Shown here: piece by piece, positions 1-11,499 of the stretch
Position numbering within the stretch: the stretch's first letter is position 1
Layout of the letters: each line of letters starts with the position of its first letter
NCBI RefSeq assembly: GCF_026151205.1
Contig: NC_087081.1
Span: 62,001-126,000 of the forward strand
DNA from: Bolinopsis microptera
Taxonomy: Eukaryota; Ctenophora; Tentaculata; Lobata; Bolinopsidae
Direction of reading: 5' to 3'
Length of the DNA: 64,000 nucleotides
The notes under the pieces: model-generated
What the model was told of the DNA's origin: nothing
The model's input: only the letters and a program-made list of their open reading frames with translations
The model's database searches: none
Position numbers and translations under genes: made by a program

Positions 1-341
1 TTATGAATTTTTAAAGTCAAATAGCTAAAATTGTACTTTTCATGCTTATTTTAACAAAAAGTCAGTCAGCAGTCAGGGAAGATCGGATTGATTTGATGCT
101 TGACATCAAATTTGAAATTGTTCTCTGAATTCTGGCGCAGTTTTTGATGCCCTCAAAAATGTTTTTACACATTTATTTTCAGATCTATTGGACCTCAAAG
201 CCAAACAACAAATTTAAGCACATTTTTCGTTTTTAATATTTACTGATTTTTCTAAAATTTTGATAGGAATGTGCTAATGACTTTTTGAAGGGCGCAAAAT
301 ACAAAATAACTGCAACTAGAAACTAGCACATTTATATGTAA
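1..341 (+). repeat. Diverged copy of the inverted-repeat arm of a nested element
   Basis: The stretch is similar over nearly its whole length to 49,876-50,190 and to the reverse complement of 51,642-51,960, which are the two arms of the element at 49,542-52,885. Shared landmarks include ATGAATTTTTAAAGTC, TCTGAATTCTGGCGCAG and the block GATGCCCTCAAAAATG. It differs by scattered substitutions and small indels, so it is an older member of the same family, cut by the window edge. No coding potential is visible. Confidence 0.8.
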
Positions 342-779
342 GTTATTAGGGGGTGCACGATAAAAAATAAACTTGCTCGGATTGTCAAAATTTTTGTACC
401 ATTATTTTCTAGAGACTGTAAGAATTTTCACAGTACCAAATTTGTTATACCTTTTTGGAATGATCAGTGAGTTTCGCCTAGGTGCCATATTTGATGGTGC
501 GCGGCTTTTGGAGCAAAATTAGGTGTAAAAGTCGCGTAATTTGACGAAATTCGTTGATTTTTGTCGTATTATTCTATCATATCTTCGGTTCCTGAACATG
601 AATCATGCTGAAAATTTGTCAGAACCTTCCAATCATACTTAACTACCGAACCTAATTTAGTTGGGAGATATTGGCCTTGATTAAGAGGTCTAAAAATGAC
701 AAAATAGGTATAAATTCGTTGATAACTCAAATTCTGACCATCGAAATTGCTCAAACTAATTTAGGTTCAGTAGAACATA
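342..779. other. No gene seen
   Basis: AT-rich non-coding sequence with no conserved motif, RNA gene or splice-consistent ORF that I can support. Short open frames here lack any recognisable composition. Confidence 0.5.
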
Positions 780-1518
780 AGTGTTTACGTACGCTGACCA
801 AATTTCAACAAAATTGTTATATGGGAAGTATTATAACTTTTTGATTGTTTCCGAAATAATGTGCTGGCCGAAATACGAGCTCTTCTCAAACACAAGGATA
901 TATCTTGTGAACTTGGCTAGTATATATGAAACATTTGATATGGAGTTGTAGAGGGAGTTATGTGCCTCGCCGGGCTAAAGTAGTGGATGACCTTGCTGTA
1001 CGGCAAGTTAAACAAGGATCTGAAACTACTAGGTTCCGTACAGACTCAACTCTGCACCCGTGTCAATATGTTCATTATATGCAAGCCTCTTGATTTATAA
1101 TCACCGAGTCTAGTAATTGTTTAAGAGAGTTCTCTGGCAGTTACGAAACTCGAGAGACTGTGGGATACTGAAGGGAAAGGAAGCAGTTCTAACGAGCTCT
1201 TCTCAAACACAAGGATATATCTTGTGAACTTGGCTAGTATATATGAAACATTTGATATGGAGTTGTAGAGGGAGTTATGTGCCTCGCCGGGCTAAAGTAG
1301 TGGATGACCTTGCTGTACGGCAAGTTAAACAAGAATCTGAAACTACTAGGTTCCGTACAGACTCAACTCTGCACCCGTGTCAATATGTTCATTATATGCA
1401 AGCCTCTTGATTTATAAGTGTTTACGTACGCTGACCAAATTTCAACAAAATTGTTATATGGGAAGTATTATAACTTTTTGATTGTTTCCGAAATAATGTG
1501 CTGGCCGAAATACGAGCT
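780..1518 (+). repeat. Nested direct repeat, order X-R-U-R-X
   Basis: Block X (780-881) recurs at 1,417-1,518. Block R (about 875-1,099) recurs at about 1,191-1,416. The two R copies flank a unique 92-bp spacer U. All copies are in the same orientation and nearly identical; one G/A change (AAACAAGGATCTG against AAACAAGAATCTG) is the clearest difference. R contains a perfect hairpin, CTTGC-TGTACG-GCAAG. Part of R also occurs alone at 48,475-48,617. The direct repeats around a short spacer superficially resemble a TRIM, but R lacks TG..CA ends and X is far too long for a target duplication. Confidence 0.8.
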
Positions 1519-1578
1519 AAAAAACCATTCAATGGTCAGCGCGCGCGTCTTACTGTCGATGGCGCACTGCCTAAAGTT

Positions 1579-1665
1579 ATGAACAACAAAACACCCTAAA
1601 ATGTTTCCCTTTGAAGTTATGAGAGAAAATGTGATTTTTTAATCTGTTATCTGCAAAGCCAAAAA
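1579..1665 (+). repeat. Copy of hairpin arm found at 50,186-50,262
   Basis: The block AACACCCTAAAATGTTTCCC followed by TTTGAAGTTATG and GCAAAGCCAAAAAAT matches 50,186-50,262, where it forms one arm of a perfect hairpin. It lies downstream of the similarity at 1-341, in the same order as in the 49,542 element, with the X-R-U-R-X block between. That block probably inserted into this older copy. Confidence 0.7.
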
Positions 1666-1689
1666 ATGGATGTTATTGACAGATGATAC

Positions 1690-1910
1690 TCGTCTAAATT
1701 TCTTCGAAGTAGCGTGCACCGCTTTCTTCTTGATGTTGACCATTGTTAATGATCCGGCCCGGCGCGCGCTACTTCGTAGCTCGTGCCATCGAGAAGAAAG
1801 CAGCGCGCGCTACTTCGAAGAAATTTAGACGAGTAACATCCGTAAATTCTCGATGGCAAGTGCTGCGAAGTAGCGCGCATCGGGCCAGACCATTAACAAT
1901 GGTCAACGAT
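1690..1910. repeat. GC-rich foldback
   Basis: About 42 bp at 1,690-1,731 (GTCTAAATTTCTTCGAAGTA and onward) is the imperfect reverse complement of 1,792-1,833. A second pair (GACCATTGTTAATGATC near 1,738; GACCATTAACAATGGTC near 1,889) is also inverted. The segment is full of CGCG runs, unlike the AT-rich surroundings. The open frame across it has no recognisable protein features. Confidence 0.65.
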
Positions 1911-2122
1911 CTTTACTTGTCGATGCGAACGATCTTGTCGATGCGAACGATTTTGTCGATGCGAAGCAAGAATGCTACTAGTTTGCGCGGCGCGTCGAAG
2001 CGGCGAAGTATTCCAAATATAGTATACATATCACGGGCCTGGGTGAGACTTAATTCCTGCGTGAAACCTAATTTCTCCGTTCGAACCAGTTACATTTTGG
2101 TGACAGGTAGGGTTTCCACAAT

Positions 2123-2189
2123 AGGACTATAGTGCAAAGTTAAAAGTTAGCAGCAGTACTTGGCAGCAGTTTCTTTGCACTATAGTCCT
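2123..2189. repeat. 17-bp perfect inverted repeat
   Basis: AGGACTATAGTGCAAAG (2,123-2,139) and its exact reverse complement (2,173-2,189) flank a 33-bp loop. The same ACTATAGTG core recurs in the 104-bp repeat copies at 12,075 and 13,728. It may be the end of a short foldback transposon. Confidence 0.6.
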
Positions 2190-2330
2190 CCTGTGTCTCC
2201 AGTTTTAGCGTATGCGCTTTCAATTGTTAAAGATTGGGTTAATTCGCGATGCAATGTCAATCCTTCATTGCATCTGCATCCTTCAGCTTCGCAGCTCGGC
2301 GCGGAGGCCCACTGTCCAGTAATGCATTTC

Positions 2331-2434
2331 GTTGTATCACGTCGTGACTCCGATTGTCGTTTCACTAAGTTAGCGTTTCTACGATACATGGTAGCCGGCC
2401 GCGCACTCGTGCGCGGCGGGCTATACAACGTATG
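2331..2434 (-). repeat. 104-bp dispersed repeat, copy 1
   Basis: Read on the minus strand it begins CATACGTTGTAT, passes through a GC-rich hairpin (CCGCGCACGAGTGCGCGG), then TGTATCGTAGAAAC, and ends CACGACGTGATACAA. The same arrangement occurs on the plus strand at 12,075-12,172 and 13,728-13,828. The function is unknown; the conserved internal hairpin is the most distinctive part. Confidence 0.75.
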
Positions 2435-2449
2435 ACAAGCATTTCGCCA

Positions 2450-2910
2450 ATTTAGTGAAGCAAAATGCAGAAGGTTGTGAGAAACATTATTTGATGCGCA
2501 TCGCGGCCCAGCTCAGCTAATAGTGTTAATTGACGATGTCAATTCATGGCAGCTCGGCGCGGCACAGTAGCGCATCTCGCCGATCTAGCTCACCGCTGCG
2601 CGCAGTGTTGTGACCGCTCTTCGTCGTATTTTACACATATTTGGACGTTGGCAATTTATTCCATCGATAATTTTAAAGTTTTAACATTTTTATATTAAAT
2701 TCTTTTTTAATTTAGTTCTAAAACGATTCAGCTTGCTTTCTGTGAAAATTTAATGTACTTTCGTAAAATAATTTTGATGTGGCAGCGATTTGAAAAGGAA
2801 ATCAGTTAAAAATAATACAAAAAAATCGGACATTTTTTGATATTAAAACATGAATAACTTGGGCTGTGTTGACAGTAGAAAAATTTATTAACCTCTATCC
2901 GACAGCTTTA
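2450..2910. repeat. Left arm of a large diverged inverted structure
   Basis: GCGCGCAGTGTTGTGACCGC and TCTTCGTCGTATTTT (near 2,590-2,640) are the reverse complement of 11,764-11,800. Weaker similarity (the CTCTATCCGA block near 2,895) pairs with sequence near 11,500. The 104-bp repeats at 2,331 (minus) and 12,075 (plus) are also arranged as mirror images. GATGCGC and GGCCC landmarks near 2,490-2,510 additionally resemble 13,520-13,560. Confidence 0.5.
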
Positions 2911-3780
2911 AAATTTTTCTACGCGCCGCGCAAATCCACGCGCGCATTTTAGCGTGTCAAAATCGTTTAAAACTAGAATGAGTTGATGAAGGAGCATAAT
3001 GCAGATCATACGTTGTACGTGTGGCTTGAACATTATGATTTCGCGCCATTTCTTGTTTCTGCACTCGCTTTGAACTTTCATGGCTTTAACAGCAGTTATC
3101 GACTGACGACTTTGCTGTATTACATAGTGTACTTAGTACATAATTGATCAACGATAATAGGAGGAACCCCTGCAAGCTTTAAAGGGCTCGTGTTACTTTA
3201 ACATCACTTTTGAATTTCACGAAAGCAGATAAAAGGTAGGTTTTCGTTGAATCAAAGTAAGCTTATATCAATTAGAACGAGTATAATTGTGTTACTTTAA
3301 TACATCGCTTGGTACTGTATTTTATAGTTAACTAACGACATTCTCGCTTTAGGTTATTTTATATAAAACACTTTTATCATTGTTGATTGTGACTTGTCCA
3401 ATCATTGCACTAGTTTATTACAAAGATTATCAAAATCTTGCGGTAAAATTATTATACAAGCACCCATAAATGACAAAAGTCATTTAATTTCAACATTCCT
3501 CATTGCTTTTGTGATTTCCTGCAGCTCTTACTACTGGGCAGCTCTTACTACTGGGCAGGTCGCCCCGTGGTGGTTCATGGAGGCGTCTCAAAAAAAACTG
3601 ACTGAACTATAACATATAATCTAAATATGATAAGTGCTTATTAACCTCTCTGCTTTAATTCAAACCTTTTATAGAATCTACATATGAACTTACAATGTTT
3701 TGCAGTTTTAGTGACGTTGCAGAAACTCCGGAATACTGTGGATTGGGAGGAGGAGAAAGTGATAATTCTGTTATATGGCC
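2911..3780. other. No gene seen
   Basis: AT-rich sequence with one short duplicated block (CAGCTCTTACTACTGGG, near 3,522-3,556). The short open frame at 3,394-3,612 has no recognisable domain or splice support. Nothing else can be assigned. Confidence 0.5.
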
Positions 3781-3781
3781 T

Positions 3782-3895
3782 GTTTCTAGGACACGATAAA
3801 CTTCCTAATAAGGTATTTTTTTTCAGGATACGATAAACTTCTTAATAAGGTATGATCTGTAGCTAGGACACGATTAACTTCCTAATACAGTATGT
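3782..3895 (+). repeat. Three imperfect short tandem repeats
   Basis: The block GGACACGATAAACTTCCTAATAA-like (about 45-50 bp spacing) occurs three times with substitutions. It lies just left of the satellite array and is not similar to the satellite unit. Confidence 0.6.
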
Positions 3896-4042
3896 GTAGA
3901 TGATAACCTCCCTTCCTCTTCTAGATCAGATGGCTAAGTTACGGTGCAAAGACGGGTAGCTTGAGACTACCCGTTGTTACCTATAATCTAACTCACTCTT
4001 TCCACATACGCGGCTAACCTGTTCCCGATCAATATTCAGGTA

Positions 4043-7000
4043 GTGGAGAACTTAGAGTTAGATTATTTATTCCGCTTTTTGACTTTCCCCAGTCTTCATG
4101 CTAGATTCCCGTTCATTTTAGAGCCTCATTTAATCAGTCGGCCTTACTAAAGAACCTCTCACCCTAATAAGAACACGTAACTTGAAGTCTGATCGACTAC
4201 ATAGCTTTCGCTACAGCACTAACACGTGCATTTACAGAGGAGCAAAAGTTTGCGGAGGCATCCTAGAACGGTACATATTTTAATATATCATGCACAGGTG
4301 CCATTCTGTTTGTTTGGTTCACAGCTATTTCCTACTCCTAGACTCCGTGTTCGGACTTTTGATTTCTGTACCAGTTTATCGTTAACTTAGAGTTAGATTA
4401 TTTATTCCGCGTTTTGATTTTCCCCACTCTCCATGCTATTATTGCTAGATTCCCGTTCATTTTAGAGCCTCATTTAATCAGTCGGCCTTACTAAAGAACC
4501 TCTCACTCTAATAAGAACACGTACCGTAGAATGGGGGAACTTCGCCATGTTTTACAGCTATTTCATGTTATTTAGAAAATACTACACGAGTACTTGAAAA
4601 AGTTTATAGCTCATATGAACAGGATTGGTAAAGCAAATGTTTTCGTATGAACCACATCAGCCAGGCATAAATAGTCAGCTAGATTGGTGCCACTGAAATC
4701 AGGGCGAAGTTACCCTGCAATATGGGGTAACTTCGCCATTCTGAAACTATACCATATTCGGTGCTAAGCACCATACCACTCGAAACTCAATTATATTTCC
4801 TTGATATACCTGCCAATTTTACTTATCTAGCTCTAGCCTGCGTGTTACAATGGGCAATTTGGTCGCCGGGGTAACATCGCCATGCTGCGGGTAACATCGC
4901 CGGGATGAAGTAGAAATGTAGTCGAACTTCGCCAATGCACGTGCGTGACTTTGCCAGCCGCGCGCGAATTTCGCGCCAAACTTCGCCGAACAGATGGGAT
5001 CAGAAGAGGGTAACTTCGCCACACACAAATTTGAAAACTTTATAATATCAGTTGTGTGCATCATGGCTAACTAAATTTGCCCTTAAATGAACAGGACATA
5101 TGCTAATGATGTCACACAGAATTAATTAAGGATATAATTGTAAAATATGGGAAATATGCAAGCAGGAAATTTTAGCCACTTTATAGCAATATTTCATGTT
5201 GCCTGAGTTTAATTAACATAGTAAACGTTTATTTTTGAATAGGAATACCTTTATAACCATTTGTTCAACACAATACTATACAAAAACTCAATCTCCTAAC
5301 AATTCAAAACAGTAAAATGATTATTTGAAAAATAGTGGCGAAGTTCCCCGACACGGCGATTTTACCCCAATCTACGGTAACTTGAAGTCTGATCGACTAC
5401 ATAGCTTTCGCTACAGCACTAACACGTGCATTTACAGAGGAGCAAAAGTTTGCGGAGGCATCCTAGAACGGTACATATTTTAACATATCATGCACGGGTG
5501 CCATTCTGTTTGTTTGGTTCACAGCTATTTCCTACTCCTAGACTCCGTGTTCGGACTTTTGATTTCTGTACCAGTTTATCGTTAACTTAGAGTTAGATTA
5601 TTTATTCCGCTTTTTGATTTTCCCCACTCTCCATGCTATTATTGCTAGATTCCTGTTCATTTCAGAGCCTCATTTAATCAGTCGGCCTTACTAAAGAACC
5701 TCTCACCCTAATAAGAACACGTAACTTGAAGTCTGATCGACTACATAGCTTTCGCTACAGCACTAACACGTGCATTTACAGAGGAGCAAAAGTTTGCGGA
5801 GGCATCCTAGAACGGTACATATTTTAACATATCATGCACGGGTGCCATTCTGTTTGTTTGGTTCACAGCTATTTACTACTCCTAGACTTTTGATTTCTGT
5901 ACCAGTTTATCGTTAACTTAGAGTTAGATTATTATTCCGCGTTTTGATTTTCCCCACTCTCCATGCTATTATTGCTAGATTCCTGTTCATTTCAGAGCCT
6001 CATTTAATCAGTCGGCCTTACTAAAGAACCTCTCACCCTAATAAGAACACGTAACTTGAAGTCTGATCAACTACATAGCTTTCGCTACAGCACTAACACG
6101 TGCATTTACAGAGGAGCAAAAGTTTGTGGAGGCATCCTAGAACGGTACATATTTTAATATATCATGCACGGGTGCCATTCTGTTTGTTTGGTTCACAGCT
6201 ATTTACTACTCCTAGACTTTTGATTTCTGTACCAGTTTATCGTTAACTTAGAGTTAGATTATTATTCCGCGTTTTGATTTTCCCCACTCTCCATGCTATT
6301 ATTGCTAGATTCCTGTTCATTTCAGAGCCTCATTTAATCAGTCGGCCTTACTAAAGAACCTCTCACCCTAATAAGAACACGTAACTTGAAGTCTGATCAA
6401 CTACATAGCTTTCGCTACAGCACTAACACGTGCATTTACAGAGGAGCAAAAGTTTGCGGAGGCATCCTAGAACGGTACATATTTTAACATATCATGCACG
6501 GGTGCCATTCTGTTTGTTTGGTTCACAGCTATTTCCTACTCCTAGACTCCGTGTTCGGACTTTTGATTTCTGTACCAGTTTATCGTTAACTTAGAGTTAG
6601 ATTATTTATTCCGCTTTTTGATTTTCCCCACTCTCCATGCTATTATTGCTAGATTCCTGTTCATTTCAGAGCCTCATTTAATCAGTCGGCCTTACTAAAG
6701 AACCTCTCACCCTAATAAGAACACGTAACTTGAAGTCTGATCGACTACATAGCTTTCGCTACAGCACTAACACGTGCATTTACAGAGGAGCAAAAGTTTG
6801 CGGAGGCATCCTAGAACGGTACATATTTTAACATATCATGCACGGGTGCCATTCTGTTTGTTTGGTTCACAGCTATTTACTACTCCTAGACTTTTGATTT
6901 CTGTACCAGTTTATCGTTAACTTAGAGTTAGATTATTATTCCGCGTTTTGATTTTCCCCACTCTCCATGCTATTATTGCTAGATTCCTGTTCATTTCAGA

Positions 7001-9745
7001 GCTCATTTAATCAGTCGGCCTTACTAAAGAACCTCTCACCCTAATAAGAACACGTAACTTGAAGTCTGATCGACTACATAGCTTTCGCTACAGCACTAAC
7101 ACGTGCATTTACAGAGGAGCAAAAGTTTGCGGAGGCATCCTAGAACGGTACATATTTTAACATATCATGCACGGGTGCCATTCTGTTTGTTTGGTTCACA
7201 GCTATTTACTACTCCTAGACTTTTGATTTCTGTACCAGTTTATCGTTAACTTAGAGTTAGATTATTATTCCGCGTTTTGATTTTCCCCACTCTCCATGCT
7301 ATTATTGCTAGATTCCTGTTCATTTCAGAGCCTCATTTAATCAGTCGGCCTTACTAAAGAACCTCTCACCCTAATAAGAACACGTAACTTGAAGTCTGAT
7401 CAACTACATAGCTTTCGCTACAGCACTAACACGTGCATTTACAGAGGAGCAAAAGTTTGTGGAGGCATCCTAGAACGGTACATATTTTAATATATCATGC
7501 ACGGGTGCCATTCTGTTTGTTTGGTTCACAGCTATTTACTACTCCTAGACTTTTGATTTCTGTACCAGTTTATCGTTAACTTAGAGTTAGATTATTATTC
7601 CGCGTTTTGATTTTCCCCACTCTCCATGCTATTATTGCTAGATTCCTGTTCATTTCAGAGCCTCATTTAATCAGTCGGCCTTACTAAAGAACCTCTCACC
7701 CTAATAAGAACACGTAACTTGAAGTCTGATCAACTACATAGCTTTCGCTACAGCACTAACACGTGCATTTACAGAGGAGCAAAAGTTTGCGGAGGCATCC
7801 TAGAACGGTACATATTTTAACATATCATGCACGGGTGCCATTCTGTTTGTTTGGTTCACAGCTATTTCCTACTCCTAGACTCCGTGTTCGGACTTTTGAT
7901 TTCTGTACCAGTTTATCGTTAACTTAGAGTTAGATTATTTATTCCGCTTTTTGATTTTCCCCACTCTCCATGCTATTATTGCTAGATTCCTGTTCATTTC
8001 AGAGCCTCATTTAATCAGTCGGCCTTACTAAAGAACCTCTCACCCTAATAAGAACACGTAACTTGAAGTCTGATCGACTACATAGCTTTCGCTACAGCAC
8101 TAACACGTGCATTTACAGAGGAGCAAAAGTTTGCGGAGGCATCCTAGAACGGTACATATTTTAACATATCATGCACGGGTGCCATTCTGTTTGTTTGGTT
8201 CACAGCTATTTACTACTCCTAGACTTTTGATTTCTGTACCAGTTTATCGTTAACTTAGAGTTAGATTATTATTCCGCGTTTTGATTTTCCCCACTCTCCA
8301 TGCTATTATTGCTAGATTCCTGTTCATTTCAGAGCCTCATTTAATCAGTCGGCCTTACTAAAGAACCTCTCACCCTAAATCTAATAAGAACACGTAACTT
8401 GAAGTCTGATCAACTACATAGCTTTCGCTACAGCACTAACACGTGCATTTACAGAGGAGCAAAAGTTTGTGGAGGCATCCTAGAACGGTACATATTTTAA
8501 TATATCATGCACGGGTGCCATTCTGTTTGTTTGGTTCACAGCTATTTACTACTCCTAGACTTTTGATTTCTGTACCAGTTTATCGTTAACTTAGAGTTAG
8601 ATTATTATTCCGCGTTTTGATTTTCCCCACTCTCCATGCTATTATTGCTAGATTCCTGTTCATTTCAGAGCCTCATTTAATCAGTCGGCCTTACTAAAGA
8701 ACCTCTCACCCTAATAAGAACACGTAACTTGAAGTCTGATCGACTACATAGCTTTCGCTACAGCACTAACACGTGCATTTACAGAGGAGCAAAAGTTTGC
8801 GGAGGCATCCTAGAACGGTACATATTTTAACATATCATGCACGGGTGCCATTCTGTTTGTTTGGTTCACAGCTATTTACTACTCCTAGACTTTTGATTTC
8901 TGTACCAGTTTATCGTTAACTTAGAGTTAGATTATTATTCCGCGTTTTGATTTTCCCCACTCTCCATGCTATTATTGCTAGATTCCTGTTCATTTCAGAG
9001 CCTCATTTAATCAGTCGGCCTTACTAAAGAACCTCTCACCCTAATAAGAACACGTAACTTGAAGTCTGATCAACTACATAGCTTTCGCTACAGCACTAAC
9101 ACGTGCATTTACAGAGGAGCAAAAGTTTGTGGAGGCATCCTAGAACGGTACATATTTTAATATATCATGCACGGGTGCCATTCTGTTTGTTTGGTTCACA
9201 GCTATTTACTACTCCTAGACTTTTGATTTCTGTACCAGTTTATCGTTAACTTAGAGTTAGATTATTATTCCGCGTTTTGATTTTCCCCACTCTCCATGCT
9301 ATTATTGCTAGATTCCTGTTCATTTCAGAGCCTCATTTAATCAGTCGGCCTTACTAAAGAACCTCTCACCCTAATAAGAACACGTAACTTGAAGTCTGAT
9401 CAACTACATAGCTTTCGCTACAGCACTAACACGTGCATTTACAGAGGAGCAAAAGTTTGTGGAGGCATCCTAGAACGGTACATATTTTAATATATCATGC
9501 ACGGGTGCCATTCTGTTTGTTTGGTTCACAGCTATTTACTACTCCTAGACTTTTGATTTCTGTACCAGTTTATCGTTAACTTAGAGTTAGATTATTATTC
9601 CGCGTTTTGATTTTCCCCACTCTCCATGCTATTATTGCTAGATTCCTGTTCATTTCAGAGCCTCATTTAATCAGTCGGCCTTACTAAAGAACCTCTCACC
9701 CTCTTAAGAACACGTAACTTTAAGTCTGATCAACTACATAGCTTT
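4043..9745 (+). repeat. Satellite array with 330/344-bp units
   Basis: The landmark CTTGAAGTCTGAT recurs at 4,181, then at 5,381, 5,725, 6,055, 6,385, 6,729, 7,058, 7,388, 7,718, 8,062, 8,398, 8,728, 9,058 and 9,388, with a degraded last copy at 9,718. Spacing is 330 bp, or 344 bp in units carrying an extra CTCCGTGTTCGGAC, or 336 bp in one unit with a 6-bp insertion. Copies are nearly identical. Long and short units alternate in a higher-order pattern (344-330-330, then 344-329-330-330, then 344-336 and 330s). Sub-variants (GATCGACT/GATCAACT, TTTGCGG/TTTGTGG) travel together, indicating multi-unit amplification. The leftmost units are separated from the rest by the insertion at 4,524-5,377. 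Confidence 0.97.
4524..5377. mobile_element. TA-flanked mariner-like MITE inside the satellite
   Basis: The ends are CCGTAGAATGGGG and CCCCAATCTACGG, inverted repeats with one mismatch in 13 bp. Both flanks are TA. The uninterrupted satellite reads AACACGTAACTTG, exactly the sequence produced by removing the element and one TA. That is a clean Tc1/mariner-type insertion signature. It is 854 bp with no transposase ORF, hence non-autonomous. The terminal motif (GGGGTAACTTCGCC and variants) is repeated many times inside, in both orientations, especially at 4,690-5,030. Confidence 0.88.
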
Positions 9746-9748
9746 CGC

Positions 9749-9872
9749 ATACCGTTTCGTATCACGTATTTATCATCTCTCCTTCTTCAGAGACTGGCTT
9801 TATTTCAACATACCGTATCGTATCACGTTTTTATCGTCTATCCTTCTTCAGAGACAGGCTTTCTTTCAGCAT
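9749..9872 (+). repeat. Two-copy ~67-bp tandem duplication
   Basis: The block CATACCGTTTCGTATCACG..TTCTTCAGAGACTGGCTTT is followed directly by a second copy with a few substitutions. It marks the transition from the degraded last satellite unit into the reverse-transcriptase remnant. Confidence 0.8.
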
Positions 9873-10235
9873 GGTTACCCAGAGACTTGATGGTATCAGG
9901 GTTCTCGATGTTCTGAGTAATGAATTTAGTTTTTCCCTTCATTCATTCTAAGTCCCACTGTGGCAGCAACCCTTTCTATCTCTTGCATCAGCGTCTCTGT
10001 CTCCTTTTCAGTATCTGCTATCAGAGCAATGTCATCCACAAAACCAGTGACCGATATCTTCTCCACCTTGACTCTCCTACTCCTATAAGGCTTTTAATGG
10101 TAAATCCTATTTCAGGGTGCTTGCTTAAGGCTTGTCTCATGCAATAGTCTAGGGCTATTATAATGAACAGGTACGGTATGGTGCTAACATCTGCAAGATC
10201 TTAAGGAGAGAGTGGCGTGACACACCCTCTGTAAT
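9860..10235 (-). pseudogene. Non-LTR reverse transcriptase remnant
   Basis: On the minus strand, reading from about 10,235 down to 9,860, the frames give fragments of a retrotransposon polymerase. These are a stretch resembling the APYLFIIxLDY region (near 10,170-10,130), then VTGFVDDIALIAD, with the FVDD catalytic box near 10,040, then TVGLRMNEGK and TKFIT (near 9,950-9,920). At least three frameshifts break it: one near 9,934 in a run of A, one near 10,085, and more near 10,175. The FVDD box and the LDY motif point to an RTE-like or related non-LTR clade, distinct from the CR1/L2-like LINE at 28,690. No endonuclease region is visible. Confidence 0.82.
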
Positions 10236-10239
10236 CAAT

Positions 10240-11480
10240 AAAATTTTGCGAAACTTTCATAAATACTAAGTTTGACCCAGATTTAAAGGTCGCTAGACTG
10301 AATGCAATATTTCAGTTAACAACTCTACCTCGATTCGATGCAGTGCACAGTGGGAAAGGTTGAAGTTGACGTTCAAGCAGTCACCCTGCCGAACAAGAAA
10401 TCTTTCAGGCCAAGAGGCTAGGTGACTAGAAACTCAATCACTATATCCGTGAAACTTGTCGGGAGCACTGTTATGTGAGTTATTTTACCTTCTAAATTCC
10501 AATGAGCATGAAAATTACCCAGGTTCATGGAATGCACGAAAATGAACAAAAATTAATATTCTCCTAAAACTAAAAGTGCTCAGAACGGTTTAAAACTGGC
10601 CGGAAAGCGTTTAGATTGGTCCTAGGACCACTCAAACCAAGTTTGGGAATCACTGCATGTCTACAACCGATGTAACCAATGTTCCAAAATGTTCCAATTT
10701 TGTCCCAATAACTCGTTCACCAGCCTACCTCCGTTCACCAGCATGCGCTGTGACCGTCATGGTCACGGCGCAAGATGCGCGCATTTTAAAATGCCGGGAA
10801 CACATTTTAATTGCCATTGTAGTGATGTACATTATAGTACATAGTGGACAGTGGAGTGTGTGGTCTGATACTTGATAGTAGACAGAGGTTACATTTGAAA
10901 CATTCCGGTGCCTTCAACTGTTCTTTACTGTGCATGCACTGACTATTTGATTGCTTAAACGAATAGGCGAGCCTTCAAAAACATTAGTTTCAATGTTTTC
11001 ATAGTTTTATGATGCAAATATAATTTTTCCATTTACATAACTGATAATACCCCCAATATCTTTTCAGTTGTGGAGGTCGGACCGAAACTGTAATCAGACA
11101 CTAAACATTGACGAGGACCAATTACTCTACTCCTTCAATGATTAATAAAGATCGCTGATTGCTTTTACTAATGTATAATGTTAAAATGAAAGAGAAACTA
11201 TCGAGACGAAAGAGAAAAAGGCACTCATTTATTTATAGTTTTATGTCTTAACAATGATATTCGAAAGCTAATTTTAAAAACTGGCTCTGAATCCTTGCTA
11301 AATGATTTGGGAAGGTGTAAGGGCTTAATATGCCTGTAGACATCATTTTCAGTGGGTTTTATGAAGTTTATGATTAGAGTATATTTTGGGACTGAAATAA
11401 GCGCAAGACCTTCGACGTTTCTATTCCTACTGTTTTTTTAATTTAGCAAATATACAAACAAATTTTATACTGTCGTAAAG
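10240..11480. other. No gene seen
   Basis: AT-rich non-coding DNA. A short GC-rich palindrome (TGACCGTCATGGTCA, near 10,750) and the phrase AACGTT-poor flanks give no recognisable feature. The short open frames lack domains. Confidence 0.5.
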
Positions 11481-11499
11481 ATAAAATATTTAGTTATCG

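Noticed and set aside
875-1416. Small LTR retrotransposon (TRIM)
   Set aside because: The direct repeats lack TG..CA ends, a primer-binding site and a polypurine tract, and the flanking 102-bp duplication is not a target-site duplication.
4043-9745. CRISPR-like regular repeats
   Set aside because: Whole 330-bp units are repeated without unique spacers, in eukaryotic DNA; it is a satellite.
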